Origin: JBAVOR01 sp049692255
GTDB lineage: Bacteria; Babelota; Babeliae; Babelales; JACPOV01
NCBI GenBank assembly: GCA_049692255.1
Contig: JBAVOR010000020.1
Coordinates: 1 to 60,390 of the forward strand
Direction: 5' to 3'
DNA length: 60,390 nucleotides
This document shows, piece by piece, positions 34,835-43,926 of the stretch (the stretch's first letter is position 1; each line of letters begins with the position of its first letter). A model generated the notes under the pieces. That model made no database searches. It saw only the letters and a list, made by a program, of their open reading frames with translations, and had not been told where the DNA came from. Position numbers and translations under genes: made by a program.

Positions 34835-35488
34835 TCAATCCAATATTATTATTTCTTGCCTTTGCACTTCTTCAATTACTTTCTCCACTCTATTACATAA
34901 CTCATCTATTCCCTGAAACATTCTTTTTCTATGTTCCACATTTTCTTTCTTACATTGCTCTCGCACCAACAGAACCTCACCCCGCAAAGATTTCTCAAAG
35001 CAACTATTTTTATATTCAAGCGCATCCGCAATTGTTTTTGTACGTTTTTCTCCCTTTTCGCTAGTAGTTATCAAACTTGAGACGAGCTGATCCTGCACAT
35101 CTTCCTGGTCATCAACTTTTGCTAACGCCGCCGCCAGGCGTTGCTCTACCTGGGTAAGTCTCACATCCAAATCTGCATTGATTTTATTTAGTTTCGCATC
35201 TTTATGCGCTTTAATTTTTTCTTGTGCTTTCGTATATGACCAAGCGTCCATAAATGAGCCGACTTGGCTAAAAATTATTGTATCTTTTGCCACGCTACAG
35301 GAATTAGAGGCGTCTTTTTCAGGAGAAATAGAAGGGATCTTTTTCATATTACTGAGTAAATTAAATGGGTTAAAAAAACTAACTAACCCAATAGAACAGT
35401 TAAGAAAAGATGAGAAACTAAATGCTGATGATTTGCTACTAATACTCAACGCGCACAACAAAATAAACAAAATATTTTTTGTCTTCAC
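34835..35488 (-). CDS. secreted coiled-coil protein, unknown
   Basis: 217 residues. It starts with GTG at 35488 after AAAGGTGAATAACC. Signal peptide MKTKNILFILLCALSISSKS, a hydrophobic Phe-rich stretch (FSSFLNCSIGLVSFFNPF), then a long coiled coil (LDVRLTQVEQRLAAALAKVD) and a basic, charged tail. Similar in plan to the gene at 34052. Function unknown. Confidence 0.6.
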   Translation of the reverse strand: MKTKNILFILLCALSISSKSSAFSFSSFLNCSIGLVSFFNPFNLLSNMKKIPSISPEKDASNSCSVAKDTIIFSQVGSFMDAWSYTKAQEKIKAHKDAKLNKINADLDVRLTQVEQRLAAALAKVDDQEDVQDQLVSSLITTSEKGEKRTKTIADALEYKNSCFEKSLRGEVLLVREQCKKENVEHRKRMFQGIDELCNRVEKVIEEVQRQEIIILD

Positions 35489-35578
35489 GGTTATTCACCT
35501 TTTCGCAAAAGAACAACGTAATTACACCACCGCAGTGTGCCAATAACATGCACATATGTCAATACAGGCACATGTGCA

Positions 35579-36598
35579 TTACATGGATAACTTCATTTTC
35601 TTTTTCAATTTTTGTGATATTTGAAAAGTTTTTTTATGCTGTTGCGCAAACGATTGCAATGCAGCATAAAAAAAATATTTATCATCAGTTGTTACCACTG
35701 CCTGTTCGTGTGCTTCCGCTATGCTAATGGGGTAACCGTACCCTTTTGCAATTTGATCTGCAATGCATGCAATTATGCGTGCAACGCGTTGCTCATCGCC
35801 TATTATCCATTCCGGTATTTCTATGCGCATAATCTCATATCCATTATTACCATACAAAAAATGGGGGCGCAATGGGGCTGGATAATGCATTGCACTCGCA
35901 CTTGCAAAGGCTGTTGTGTGCATCCCTATTGGGATTACATGCTCAAGCAGTTGGGCATCGGTAATGCTCGAAAGATCATATGCCCCTTTTTCTTGTTGCG
36001 CAGCTTTGCACAGTTGCTGCATCAACTCTTTGCTGTGTGGCGCACTAACATACCAGGCAACGTCTGCATCCATTTGAAATAATTGATATAACAACTGTTG
36101 GTAGCGCAGATTAAAATATTCTTTCATTTCTGATAGCTTGGTGTTTGCTGCACAAAAGGCAAGTGAACCATCGAACAGCAGGAGTGGCTGTTTTTCTGCT
36201 TGCGCTATTGCTTGCTCAAGCAGCCGTATGCCGTACGCCAATTCAAGTTCTTGTCGTTTGCCGTCAACCCAATCTTGCACATCCCCTGTTTCAGGGAGCG
36301 CAAGAATAGTTGGATACGATTCTAAATAGGCATGGCTGGTTACGGCACCATACAGAAATTGTACGGTACCAATGTTGATCAATGCACATTGTAACCCTTG
36401 GTGGCGATCTGGGTACACCTGCGAGCCATCAACCGCATATGCTGCATACTCACCGTGGTACGCTGACAATGGGATTAATCTATGCTCGCCATGGGCCTGC
36501 CACAATTGTCGCGCATAGGCTAATGCTTCATGGTTGTCATACCATAAAAGGTTCTGTGCTCCTTCGAGCTCTCGCATAATTTTATCTTTATGCAACAT
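35579..36598 (-). CDS. NurA-domain nuclease
   Basis: 339 residues. The DGSQVYP motif in AVDGSQVYPDRHQG (about residue 55) and LLLFDGSLAF carry the metal-binding Asp residues of the NurA nuclease domain. NurA works with the HerA helicase in archaeal and some bacterial end resection; HerA is not in the window. The start at 36598 has GGGAGG about 11 bases upstream. No signal peptide. Confidence 0.78.
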   Translation of the reverse strand: MLHKDKIMRELEGAQNLLWYDNHEALAYARQLWQAHGEHRLIPLSAYHGEYAAYAVDGSQVYPDRHQGLQCALINIGTVQFLYGAVTSHAYLESYPTILALPETGDVQDWVDGKRQELELAYGIRLLEQAIAQAEKQPLLLFDGSLAFCAANTKLSEMKEYFNLRYQQLLYQLFQMDADVAWYVSAPHSKELMQQLCKAAQQEKGAYDLSSITDAQLLEHVIPIGMHTTAFASASAMHYPAPLRPHFLYGNNGYEIMRIEIPEWIIGDEQRVARIIACIADQIAKGYGYPISIAEAHEQAVVTTDDKYFFYAALQSFAQQHKKTFQISQKLKKKMKLSM

Positions 36599-36688
36599 GG
36601 AAAAGGTACCTCCCTTTTTTGCTAAAGATATCCGCTAAAAAGCATAAAAATATCTCAGCACAGGGGAGCGTATGAAATCAAGAGTATG

Positions 36689-37048
36689 TTAAGAAATAAG
36701 TAAGGCTTTTTTTATCGCCAGGACGCTCAATGTGGCACAACGGAGGCGCACCGGGCCTATAGTCATGCCCAATAACTGCTGCTGTACAGCATCTGCTTGC
36801 ACTGCTGCAATGTCAGCAACTGTTTTGCCTTTAATATATTCAGATAAAAGGGATGAGGCTGCAACACTCAGCACGCATCCACGCGCCTGTTGGCTGATCG
36901 CGGTGATTATACCATCAACTACGGTCAGAGCAACAATAACGGTATCTCCACAGGACGGGTTAAGTACATCAGAAGAGTGGGTTGGACACGCCAACGACTC
37001 TCTGTTACGAGGGGACTGATAATGGTCAATAATTGTTTTTTTATACAT
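36689..37048 (-). CDS. sufU: SufU/IscU-like iron-sulfur scaffold protein
   Basis: 119 residues from ATG 37048. Scaffold cysteines: NPSCGD, ARGCVLSVAASSLLSE, LRCATLSVLAI. The N-terminus IIDHYQSPRNR is typical of SufU/NifU-N. SufU receives sulfur from SufS, whose gene lies 5 kb away at 41949. Shorter than average in the region between second and third Cys. The gene follows a TGGTATAAT box by 6 bases and appears leaderless. Confidence 0.88.
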   Translation of the reverse strand: MYKKTIIDHYQSPRNRESLACPTHSSDVLNPSCGDTVIVALTVVDGIITAISQQARGCVLSVAASSLLSEYIKGKTVADIAAVQADAVQQQLLGMTIGPVRLRCATLSVLAIKKALLIS

Positions 37049-37063
37049 GTTTTTATTATACCA
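37049..37063 (-). promoter_or_regulatory. extended -10 promoter of sufU, probably leaderless
   Basis: On the minus strand TGGTATAAT ends 6 bases (AAAAAC) before the sufU ATG. This is the same arrangement as tilS. No ribosome binding site fits in between. Confidence 0.6.
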
Positions 37064-37201
37064 CAAAAATGCCCGTAATGCGCACGCGCATTACAAAGAT
37101 ATATAAACTATAGACAACGAGCTCATTTAATTATTATAATCTATTTGTAATTAAATTAAGTGAATGATAGTAAACAGCTATGCCTCGAAAGGGAACATAA
37201 T

Positions 37202-37369
37202 ATGAACAAAGAACGTTTATTTTTAGGCCTTAAATTGGGGCTTTTGATTGTATTGGTCTATATTACCCACCAGCCAATAGCTAACTCGCAACGCTTCAAC
37301 AAAAATAATGCCGCACAGAGATACAAGGAAGGAGCACGTAATTCACGCACTATTGCGGCTTTGCGTTGA
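37202..37369 (+). CDS. small single-pass membrane protein, unknown
   Basis: 55 residues; ATG at 37202 follows AAAGGGAACATAAT. One hydrophobic segment (LFLGLKLGLLIVLVYITH) followed by a basic, polar tail (RYKEGARNSRTIAALR). It may be a membrane anchor or a secreted short peptide. No family recognised. Confidence 0.5.
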   Translation: MNKERLFLGLKLGLLIVLVYITHQPIANSQRFNKNNAAQRYKEGARNSRTIAALR

Positions 37370-37439
37370 CAAAAATAACACCATTTTATATACTTAAATT
37401 GTAATTATTTATAACAGTATCTGATGGAGGCTTCCCGCA

Positions 37440-38264
37440 ATGCGTAAACACACCTTTTTTGCTGCTCTCGCTTTATTAGGCACATTCTACAGCGCAAGCT
37501 TCGGAGCTATCTTTTTTGTTGACCTTGGAGGGGTATGTTTAGACAGAAGCTCTCTCAAGGCATGCTATGCAATTGGCCCTACCCAGTTTTTTGGGTTTTA
37601 TAATCCATTTAATCTGGACAATCAACTCTTTGCTTTTCTCCATGCCATTGCGCCACGTCAACCAGAAACACCAATGGCCTATTATCAAGGGGCTATAATG
37701 CCTCAATTGATGTGTGAATTCATGGTAGGAGATAAAACGTCAATGGAAATTCGAACCGCTATTGCACAAGCGATCAAAAAACATAAGAAGATTTTTAGCA
37801 CAAAACATGAACGGCAACTGGTACAAACTATTGCTGATTTTATCTTCAATCCAAAATCGTTGGCTCAGGTGATGACCTTGAACCACAAGACGATCAATAT
37901 TTTGAAACATTTACATAAAAAAACAGATGCCGCGGGCAACCGCATGCATGCAATCTATATTCTCTCTAACTGGGATGCAGAATCGTTCCCGTTTGTGCAA
38001 GAGAAGTTCCCACGCCTATTTAAATATGTTGATGGCATCATTATCTCTGGCGTAGCACACTGCATGAAGCCCGACTCTGCCATTTTTTCGTATGCATTTG
38101 AGCAATTTGATGTTAATCCAGATAGCCAATTGACTATCTTTATTGATGACCAAGAAGAGAATATTAACGCAGCTCAGCAGTTACAAAAAAAGCAATTAAA
38201 GCCTATTTTATTCAAGAACTCTTCATCGTTGAAAAAAACATTAAAAGAATGGAGTATCTGGTAA
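37440..38264 (+). CDS. exported HAD-superfamily phosphatase-like protein
   Basis: 274 residues; ATG follows TGGAGGCTTCCCGCA. Signal peptide MRKHTFFAALALLGTFYSAS. HAD motifs: I, FFVDLGGVCLD (nucleophile Asp; the usual second Asp is Gly); II, YILSNWD; III, GVAHCMKPDSAIF (Lys); IV, TIFIDDQEENI. The helical cap insertion between I and II is of the HAD-IA type. An export signal is unusual for this subfamily. Substrate unknown. Confidence 0.82.
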   Translation: MRKHTFFAALALLGTFYSASFGAIFFVDLGGVCLDRSSLKACYAIGPTQFFGFYNPFNLDNQLFAFLHAIAPRQPETPMAYYQGAIMPQLMCEFMVGDKTSMEIRTAIAQAIKKHKKIFSTKHERQLVQTIADFIFNPKSLAQVMTLNHKTINILKHLHKKTDAAGNRMHAIYILSNWDAESFPFVQEKFPRLFKYVDGIIISGVAHCMKPDSAIFSYAFEQFDVNPDSQLTIFIDDQEENINAAQQLQKKQLKPILFKNSSSLKKTLKEWSIW

Positions 38265-38294
38265 TATTCGCGCATCAAAAAAAGGAGAGCGCAT

Positions 38295-39089
38295 ATGCAT
38301 CGCCCTATCATTTGGCTGAGCATAGCATTGCTTATCAGCCCACACGCTGCGCCGGTGTCTATTGACACCCATACCGCCCAAGCAATTGGCAAACAGATTT
38401 GGCACAACGAATCGCGCTGTAGCGTTGAAAAGTTAACGAGCTGGAATCCGGGTGAACAGTTTGCTTCGCTGGGCACCGGACATTTTATTTGGTACCCCTT
38501 ATCAGAAAAAAAAAGGCTCTTTAAAGAAACATTCCCCCACCTACTCACCTTTCTTAAAAAAAATGGTAAACGGTTGCCCAAATGGCTTGAGCGCGCACGC
38601 ACATACGGGTGTCCGTGGCAAACGCGAAAGCAGTTTCTTGCCGCACAAAACAGTAAACAGATGAAACAGTTACGGACTCTTTTGGCCAGCACTATAGAGT
38701 TGCAAACGCAGTTTATTATCACCCGCTTTAAGCGAGCGGTGTACCAGGTTGCGTCACACAGAAAAATAAACGTACGCCACATCCAACGACAACTGTCGCG
38801 CCTCTCTATCCATCCGAATGGAACATACGCACTCGTTGATTATGCTCATTTTAAGGGAGAAGGGTTTAACGAATCAGAGCAGTATCAGGGACACGGCTGG
38901 GGGCTCATGAACGTACTGCTGAGTATGAAGGGCAAACAGAAAGGGATGGTTGCTGTACAAGAATTTAGCCAACAAGCAAAGGCTATTCTAACCAAGCGGG
39001 TTGCACTCGCTCCCCCTGAGCGCAATGAAATGCGCTGGCTGCCCGGTTGGCATAATCGCATAGATACGTACGTGCAAACTCAATTTTAA
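38295..39089 (+). CDS. exported protein of a conserved family of unknown function
   Basis: 264 residues; ATG follows AAAAAAAGGAGAGCGCAT. Signal peptide MHRPIIWLSIALLISPHAA. The stretch IWHNES...LTSWNPGEQFASLGTGHFIWYP is one I recognise from uncharacterised proteins in other bacteria, with conserved Glu, Gly and His. GYALVDYAHFKGEGFNESE-like sequence near residue 180 is also conserved-looking. It may be a cell-wall enzyme, but this is not shown. Confidence 0.65.
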   Translation: MHRPIIWLSIALLISPHAAPVSIDTHTAQAIGKQIWHNESRCSVEKLTSWNPGEQFASLGTGHFIWYPLSEKKRLFKETFPHLLTFLKKNGKRLPKWLERARTYGCPWQTRKQFLAAQNSKQMKQLRTLLASTIELQTQFIITRFKRAVYQVASHRKINVRHIQRQLSRLSIHPNGTYALVDYAHFKGEGFNESEQYQGHGWGLMNVLLSMKGKQKGMVAVQEFSQQAKAILTKRVALAPPERNEMRWLPGWHNRIDTYVQTQF

Positions 39090-39104
39090 AATATGTGGCG
39101 AATT

Positions 39105-40019
39105 TTAGAAAGCGGTAGGAACATCATGCAATGGAATAATACTTTTTATTTGTTCATACTCTTGCCATGATGGCGCATTTCTGAATTGCTTTAACAGATC
39201 ATCATTTCCTTTAGTTTCATAGATTGCAATATCATGCATCGCCTGTTTGCCAATAGTCTTACAAACATCAAGCATCTGCATGAGAGAAAATGATTTCAAA
39301 AACGCTTCCCCAAATTCAGGATATTCAAGATACTCAAGGCTACTAACCTGCATGATAATAACTGGCAACTGACTCTCGTTAATAAGCTGTATCGCCTTTT
39401 CGCGCGAAGCAATATCGAGCCTCTGCGCATTTCCTTCTCCGCCTAACAGATATGCTGATTGCTCAGACTGTAGCGCGCTGTTCGCTTCCTCTGCAATAAT
39501 TTTAGTCAACACCGATTCCATATGGGCAAGCCCTGCAGCTCCATTTTCTTGCGTAGTAAAATATACGGCCGCGTAAATATTTGCCTCAACAGAATCGTGT
39601 GGCATGCGCTGTGCGCGCTTTTTATACATTTCTCCAATACGCCCAAGTGCGGCAAAATCACGTTTAACTAACGCGTGTTCTGAATCTTTCTGTTCTTTTC
39701 TGTTATATCCCCATGCAAATGCGGCACCTAAGGCGACTCCTGCACCAAGAGCGGATCTCTTTTTAAAGTCTCTCTGGTTTGATTTCTGTTCTTTTGAATG
39801 AAAATTTTCTGTTTCGCGCAATTGGTTTCCATTACTATGAAACGCTCGTATGGGAAATGGCGCGCATGAATCTGTACGCCACGGAGTACGGAGCATTACA
39901 CCTCGTGAGAATTGTCTTATCTCTGACCCAACGCGACCTACATGCGAAGCGTCGCAAGCGTTATGTGCAGAAACAACCAATAGTACTATTGCTAACGATC
40001 TTACATAAATTGGTATCAT
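39105..40019 (-). CDS. secreted six-member family protein (member 5)
   Basis: 304 residues; start 40019 chosen over 40031 because AAAGGA then lies 11 bases upstream. Signal peptide MIPIYVRSLAIVLLVVSAHN. CAPFPIRAF, polar linker, hydrophobic helix SALGAGVALGAAFAWGY, then MPHDSVEANIYAAVYF and the C-terminal FRNAPSWQEYEQIKSIIPL. Convergent with the preceding gene. Function unknown. Confidence 0.66.
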   Translation of the reverse strand: MIPIYVRSLAIVLLVVSAHNACDASHVGRVGSEIRQFSRGVMLRTPWRTDSCAPFPIRAFHSNGNQLRETENFHSKEQKSNQRDFKKRSALGAGVALGAAFAWGYNRKEQKDSEHALVKRDFAALGRIGEMYKKRAQRMPHDSVEANIYAAVYFTTQENGAAGLAHMESVLTKIIAEEANSALQSEQSAYLLGGEGNAQRLDIASREKAIQLINESQLPVIIMQVSSLEYLEYPEFGEAFLKSFSLMQMLDVCKTIGKQAMHDIAIYETKGNDDLLKQFRNAPSWQEYEQIKSIIPLHDVPTAF

Positions 40020-40034
40020 AATATGTGGCATCCT

Positions 40035-41105
40035 TTATTTATTTACGATAGGCAACATTTTTTTCACCTTCAAATATTGTTCATACGATGGATTGAGCAT
40101 AAACTCTTCCATTTTTTCTGTTGCCTGTAACAGCTCTTCTCTTCTGTTATAACCAGGGATCTCCGCGACGCTGTTCATTTCTGTTATAATATTATTTAAT
40201 CCTCGATTGACCAGCACATGATGCCATTCTATTTCTTGCACCTTTTCTGGCTTTGTGCGCATATGCCCTACTCTCATCACATTATAGGTACCGCAGAGTG
40301 TATAGGTGTGTAGTATAGAGGCGCGCACTAACAGCTGCATAACATTGGTACTATTCAGGACATGTACTGTTCTACCGGCGTCAATCATAGCTGCTGAATT
40401 TTCCCATGTTTTTCGTGCAGCTTCAATATACTGTTGGCAAGCAAGTTTTTGTTGTATTTCTTTCACTATACCCACCTTTTTATTCACTGAAGCAATATAC
40501 TGTTTCGCTTGCCACAAATCCCCAGCAAGCGAAAAATGAGTGGCGTAATATAAATCGGCCAACATAGAATCTGGCACAGCATTTTGCGCTAACTCTAAGT
40601 ACTTTTCAGTAGTTGCACCCATACCTTCAAGTTCCGCTGCTTCTTTATTAAAAAACTCAGTATGCTCCTGCATATTCTGATTTACCACATCACAATACAC
40701 AGCAATACCAACGGTGCTTGCACCACCCAACGCAATTCGTTTGAAAGTATCTTTTCTTTTTTCTTCTTTTTCTTTATATCGCTGCTTTTCTTCTTGCTGC
40801 TTACATTGCTCTGTAAACTGCTTACATTGATATGGCTTATAGGGCACTATAGGTAAACTGTGGCTTGAAAATTTTTCTCCCTCTAGTGGCGTAAGTTTGA
40901 AATTATGCTGGGGAGTGCAGGTTGTCTTAGACAACTTATCCGATACCAAAAACGGCTTCGGCGCTCTTGGCACAACAGGCATATCGACTTTTCCTTTAAT
41001 AAGAAAACCTTTATCACTAGCACCTTTCATCGCGCTTATATCGCAAGCACTCATCAACAAAAATGCCCCTAAAAAGATCTTACAACAGCCCCTCACGAAT
41101 TTCAT
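40035..41105 (-). CDS. secreted six-member family protein (member 6)
   Basis: 356 residues. Signal peptide MKFVRGCCKIFLGAFLLMSA. Linker with Gln/Glu/Lys-rich stretch (KQQEEKQRYKEKEEKRKD), hydrophobic helix IALGGASTVGIAVY, YLELAQNAVPDSMLADLYYA with LWQAKQYIASVNKKV, VLNSTNVMQLLVRASIL and C-terminal FMLNPSYEQYLKVKKMLPI. It is closest to member 2 in the middle segment. Function unknown. Confidence 0.68.
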   Translation of the reverse strand: MKFVRGCCKIFLGAFLLMSACDISAMKGASDKGFLIKGKVDMPVVPRAPKPFLVSDKLSKTTCTPQHNFKLTPLEGEKFSSHSLPIVPYKPYQCKQFTEQCKQQEEKQRYKEKEEKRKDTFKRIALGGASTVGIAVYCDVVNQNMQEHTEFFNKEAAELEGMGATTEKYLELAQNAVPDSMLADLYYATHFSLAGDLWQAKQYIASVNKKVGIVKEIQQKLACQQYIEAARKTWENSAAMIDAGRTVHVLNSTNVMQLLVRASILHTYTLCGTYNVMRVGHMRTKPEKVQEIEWHHVLVNRGLNNIITEMNSVAEIPGYNRREELLQATEKMEEFMLNPSYEQYLKVKKMLPIVNK

Positions 41106-41243
41106 TTAACAATCCCCGCAAAAATAGATGTAAATAAAAGATTTAACTATATGGTATATATAATTATGATATCATAATGTTTTTCAGATAGCAATAGATT
41201 TTAAAGGGGGAATAAGGGCTTTGCCACTACTCAGATTCTTCTA

Positions 41244-41930
41244 TTATCGTAAGTAGGAGCGAATGCGATCGATAATAATGGGCAAGAGCGAAAAGAGTGC
41301 AAGGAGCAGCAATGCGCCGACAATAGAGGGAGACAAAATATCAGACGGCAGCTTGATATGCATCAGCTGCCTCCCTGCATAGGCATAAATGAGGGCTGTA
41401 GGAATGGTGCCAATAGCTGCAGTCCATATAAAAGTAAGCAAAGAAACGGAGGAAATACCCGCAATTATGCTAATAACACCGTACGGGCTCAACGGCAACA
41501 AGAATAAAAAGAGCAGATACAAAGCACCGTGTTCTTCAAATTTTTTATCGAATTTATCGAGACGATGACCATACTTTGCATGCAACGAATCACGCAACAG
41601 ATACCGCACGATGAGCAAAGAGATACTGGTACCCAACGTTGCCCCAATAATTGCGCACAAGGCGCCACCAAATAAAGCAAAAAAATATCCGGCAGCGATA
41701 TTTAAGATGGGCGTTAATGGGAGCCCTGTAGCAACAACTACTGTATATGATAAAGAAAAGAGGATAAATCCAAATAAGTAATTGTGTGTAATAAACTGAT
41801 GAAACGCCACCGCGTGTTCTTGGAAAAAAGATAGGCTGATCTCATGAAACACCCCACTCATGCGCAGCGCAATAAGGGTACCAACAAGCAACAGCCCAAT
41901 AACAATTTTAAACCAATTATTCTTTTTCAT
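41244..41930 (-). CDS. VTT-domain (TVP38/TMEM64, DedA-like) membrane protein
   Basis: 228 residues; ATG follows AAGGAGAAC. About six membrane segments. The conserved VTT region includes GLPLTPILNIAAGYFFALFG, GATLGTSISLLIVRYLLRD, the long charged linker with FDKKFEEHG and LLPLSPYGVISIIAGISSV. Family members are implicated in lipid scrambling or membrane homeostasis. It ends the minus-strand pair with sufS, 18 bases downstream of it. Confidence 0.88.
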   Translation of the reverse strand: MKKNNWFKIVIGLLLVGTLIALRMSGVFHEISLSFFQEHAVAFHQFITHNYLFGFILFSLSYTVVVATGLPLTPILNIAAGYFFALFGGALCAIIGATLGTSISLLIVRYLLRDSLHAKYGHRLDKFDKKFEEHGALYLLFLFLLPLSPYGVISIIAGISSVSLLTFIWTAAIGTIPTALIYAYAGRQLMHIKLPSDILSPSIVGALLLLALFSLLPIIIDRIRSYLR

Positions 41931-41948
41931 GTTCTCCTTTTTATTTTT

Positions 41949-43157
41949 CTAAAATGATTGTATTTGATCAAGGGCTATGAGCAACTGCTCAATATCGGTC
42001 TCAGCGCTATACACGTACAAGCTAACACGCACTGATCCATCAATACCCAATCGAGTCGCTAATGGTTGTGCGCAATAGTTACCCGTGCGCACACAAATGC
42101 CGCGTGAGTCTAAAAATGCGCCAACATCGTGAAAATGCATATCAGCATGCACAAAACTGAGCAAGTGCGCATCATATAGTTGTTGTACGGGGCCTAACAG
42201 GCGTATCTTGGGCATTGCCCGTAAGCCATCAATCAGCTTTTTCATCAAGATGCGATAGTGGGCATGCAATTGCAATGAATCAATCGTTTGTAGATAGGCA
42301 ACCGCTTGTGCTAACCCAACTGCTTGCGCTACTGATGGGGAACCTGCTTCTAACAAATGGGGCATCGGGCGCCACGATGATTGTGTTATTGATGCAGAAA
42401 ATACCATGCCACCACCAACTTTGTATGGTTCTAACTGCTCATGCATATGTTCTGCACAATAAAGCACTCCAATGCCAGTTGGCCCGCCCATCTTGTGCCC
42501 CGAAAATACTAAAAAATCTGGCTTATGCGCAGCCATGTGCCATGTTTTATGCGGCACTGATTGGCATGCATCAATTAATACGCGCGCATTCACAGCACGC
42601 GCATACTGCATCACGCGTTCAACATCTACTGATATACCCAATGCATGAGAAACATCGAGTATTGCTACTAATTTTGTGCGTTCGGTAAAATACGGAGCGA
42701 ACTGCTCATAGGCAAGCGAACCATCGTTATCTATTGGCAATAAACGCAGTTCAGCACGTTTGCGTATACACAGTCGTTGCCACACTAAAAAATTGGCATG
42801 GTGCTCAAGAGGAGAAATAAGAACTTCATCACCCTCTTTAATATGATACTCTGCCCAGCTTGCAGCAACCATATTAATCGCATCAGTTGCATTACTAGTA
42901 AATACGATTTCATGTGTACGTGCTCCAATATATGCAGCAACTGTTTGACGCGCTGTCTCGTACAGTACCGTTGCGTGTTCTGCTAGTTGATACGTGCCTC
43001 GGTGCACAGGCCCATTCTGATGTTGATAAAAATTACGTATCGCATCAATAACTACAACCGGTTTTTGGCTGGTAGCAGCGCTATCTAGATACACTAATGA
43101 TGGATTATCACGCAATAATGGAAAATCATTTTTTAAAGATAGCCTATTGTTCACCAC
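41949..43157 (-). CDS. sufS: cysteine desulfurase, SufS type
   Basis: 402 residues from GTG at 43157. Class V aminotransferase fold: YLDSAATSQKP, SPLEHHANFLVWQ, the PLP-binding Lys in LVFSGHKMGGPTG and the catalytic Cys in VRTGNYCAQPL. The LEHHANF and RTGNYCAQP forms point to SufS rather than NifS/IscS. It takes sulfur from cysteine for Fe-S assembly, probably handing it to SufU (36689). The PLP-contacting DxxH region (VAILDVSHALG) is normal. Confidence 0.93.
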   Translation of the reverse strand: MVNNRLSLKNDFPLLRDNPSLVYLDSAATSQKPVVVIDAIRNFYQHQNGPVHRGTYQLAEHATVLYETARQTVAAYIGARTHEIVFTSNATDAINMVAASWAEYHIKEGDEVLISPLEHHANFLVWQRLCIRKRAELRLLPIDNDGSLAYEQFAPYFTERTKLVAILDVSHALGISVDVERVMQYARAVNARVLIDACQSVPHKTWHMAAHKPDFLVFSGHKMGGPTGIGVLYCAEHMHEQLEPYKVGGGMVFSASITQSSWRPMPHLLEAGSPSVAQAVGLAQAVAYLQTIDSLQLHAHYRILMKKLIDGLRAMPKIRLLGPVQQLYDAHLLSFVHADMHFHDVGAFLDSRGICVRTGNYCAQPLATRLGIDGSVRVSLYVYSAETDIEQLLIALDQIQSF

Positions 43158-43287
43158 TAAAAAAGCCCTACATAAAAAATATGTTTATACCTAACACCTT
43201 TCTTTACCATACCGTTTTTGACAAAAAATCCCAATCTATTACCATAAATACCATAATATCTTAATTATTCAGCCAGGAATGACACCC

Positions 43288-43926
43288 ATGAAAAAGTTTC
43301 TTCTTTGCACTATCTTAGCATTAAACATACGTGTAATTGCGCAAGATGCAGAAAATTCGCAATATCCTTTTAGCGAGACAGTGAATGTTGCTTCTAACAC
43401 AGCGATAACAAAAGAGCCTAGCACCAATGAACTATTGCAAAAAATAGTTGATACTGGTGATTCACAAAAATTGTATGAATTTATTGTTCATGACCCTGAA
43501 AATTTAAAAGCACTCTATCAAATGGCCCCCGAAGCCATAGAAAAATTTGTGTTACAGCAAAAAATAGATGAAGAAAAAGCAAAAGCAAATGCTGATTTTT
43601 TAAAAGAACGGGCATTCCGCCTTGCAGATCTATTAAAACATGAAAATGAGAAAAAAGCAGAAAGTGCACAATTGGTAGAAGACACAAAAGCATGGAGTAT
43701 TGCATTTAAAGAAAAGCGAAAAAAGGAAATATTCGCGGAATTAGAACGTGGTTGTGGCCCACTCCTTGATGCAAAAGCAAATGAAATGGCGCTTGCCAAG
43801 AAACACAATGCTCAAGAATCTCATTGGAAGGCAATCACCATCGGAGCATGCGTATTAACCGGAGCTATGAAAGTGGCCGAAAAGTATATTGCTCCGGTAA
43901 TAGCAAAAGCATTGAAGCCTTCATAA
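43288..43926 (+). CDS. secreted coiled-coil protein with C-terminal membrane helix, unknown
   Basis: 212 residues; ATG 43288, with AGGA 9 bases upstream. Signal peptide MKKFLLCTILALNIRVIAQ. Long charged helices (QQKIDEEKAKANADFLKERA, LLKHENEKKAESAQLVED), then a C-terminal hydrophobic helix (AITIGACVLTGAMKVAEKY). Same plan as the genes at 34052 and 34835. The last 6 bases overlap the convergent ATPase gene. Confidence 0.6.
   Translation: MKKFLLCTILALNIRVIAQDAENSQYPFSETVNVASNTAITKEPSTNELLQKIVDTGDSQKLYEFIVHDPENLKALYQMAPEAIEKFVLQQKIDEEKAKANADFLKERAFRLADLLKHENEKKAESAQLVEDTKAWSIAFKEKRKKEIFAELERGCGPLLDAKANEMALAKKHNAQESHWKAITIGACVLTGAMKVAEKYIAPVIAKALKPS

Noticed and set aside
36732..37019. 95-codon plus-strand frame opposite sufU
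   Set aside because: Antisense to the conserved scaffold cysteines; no independent support.
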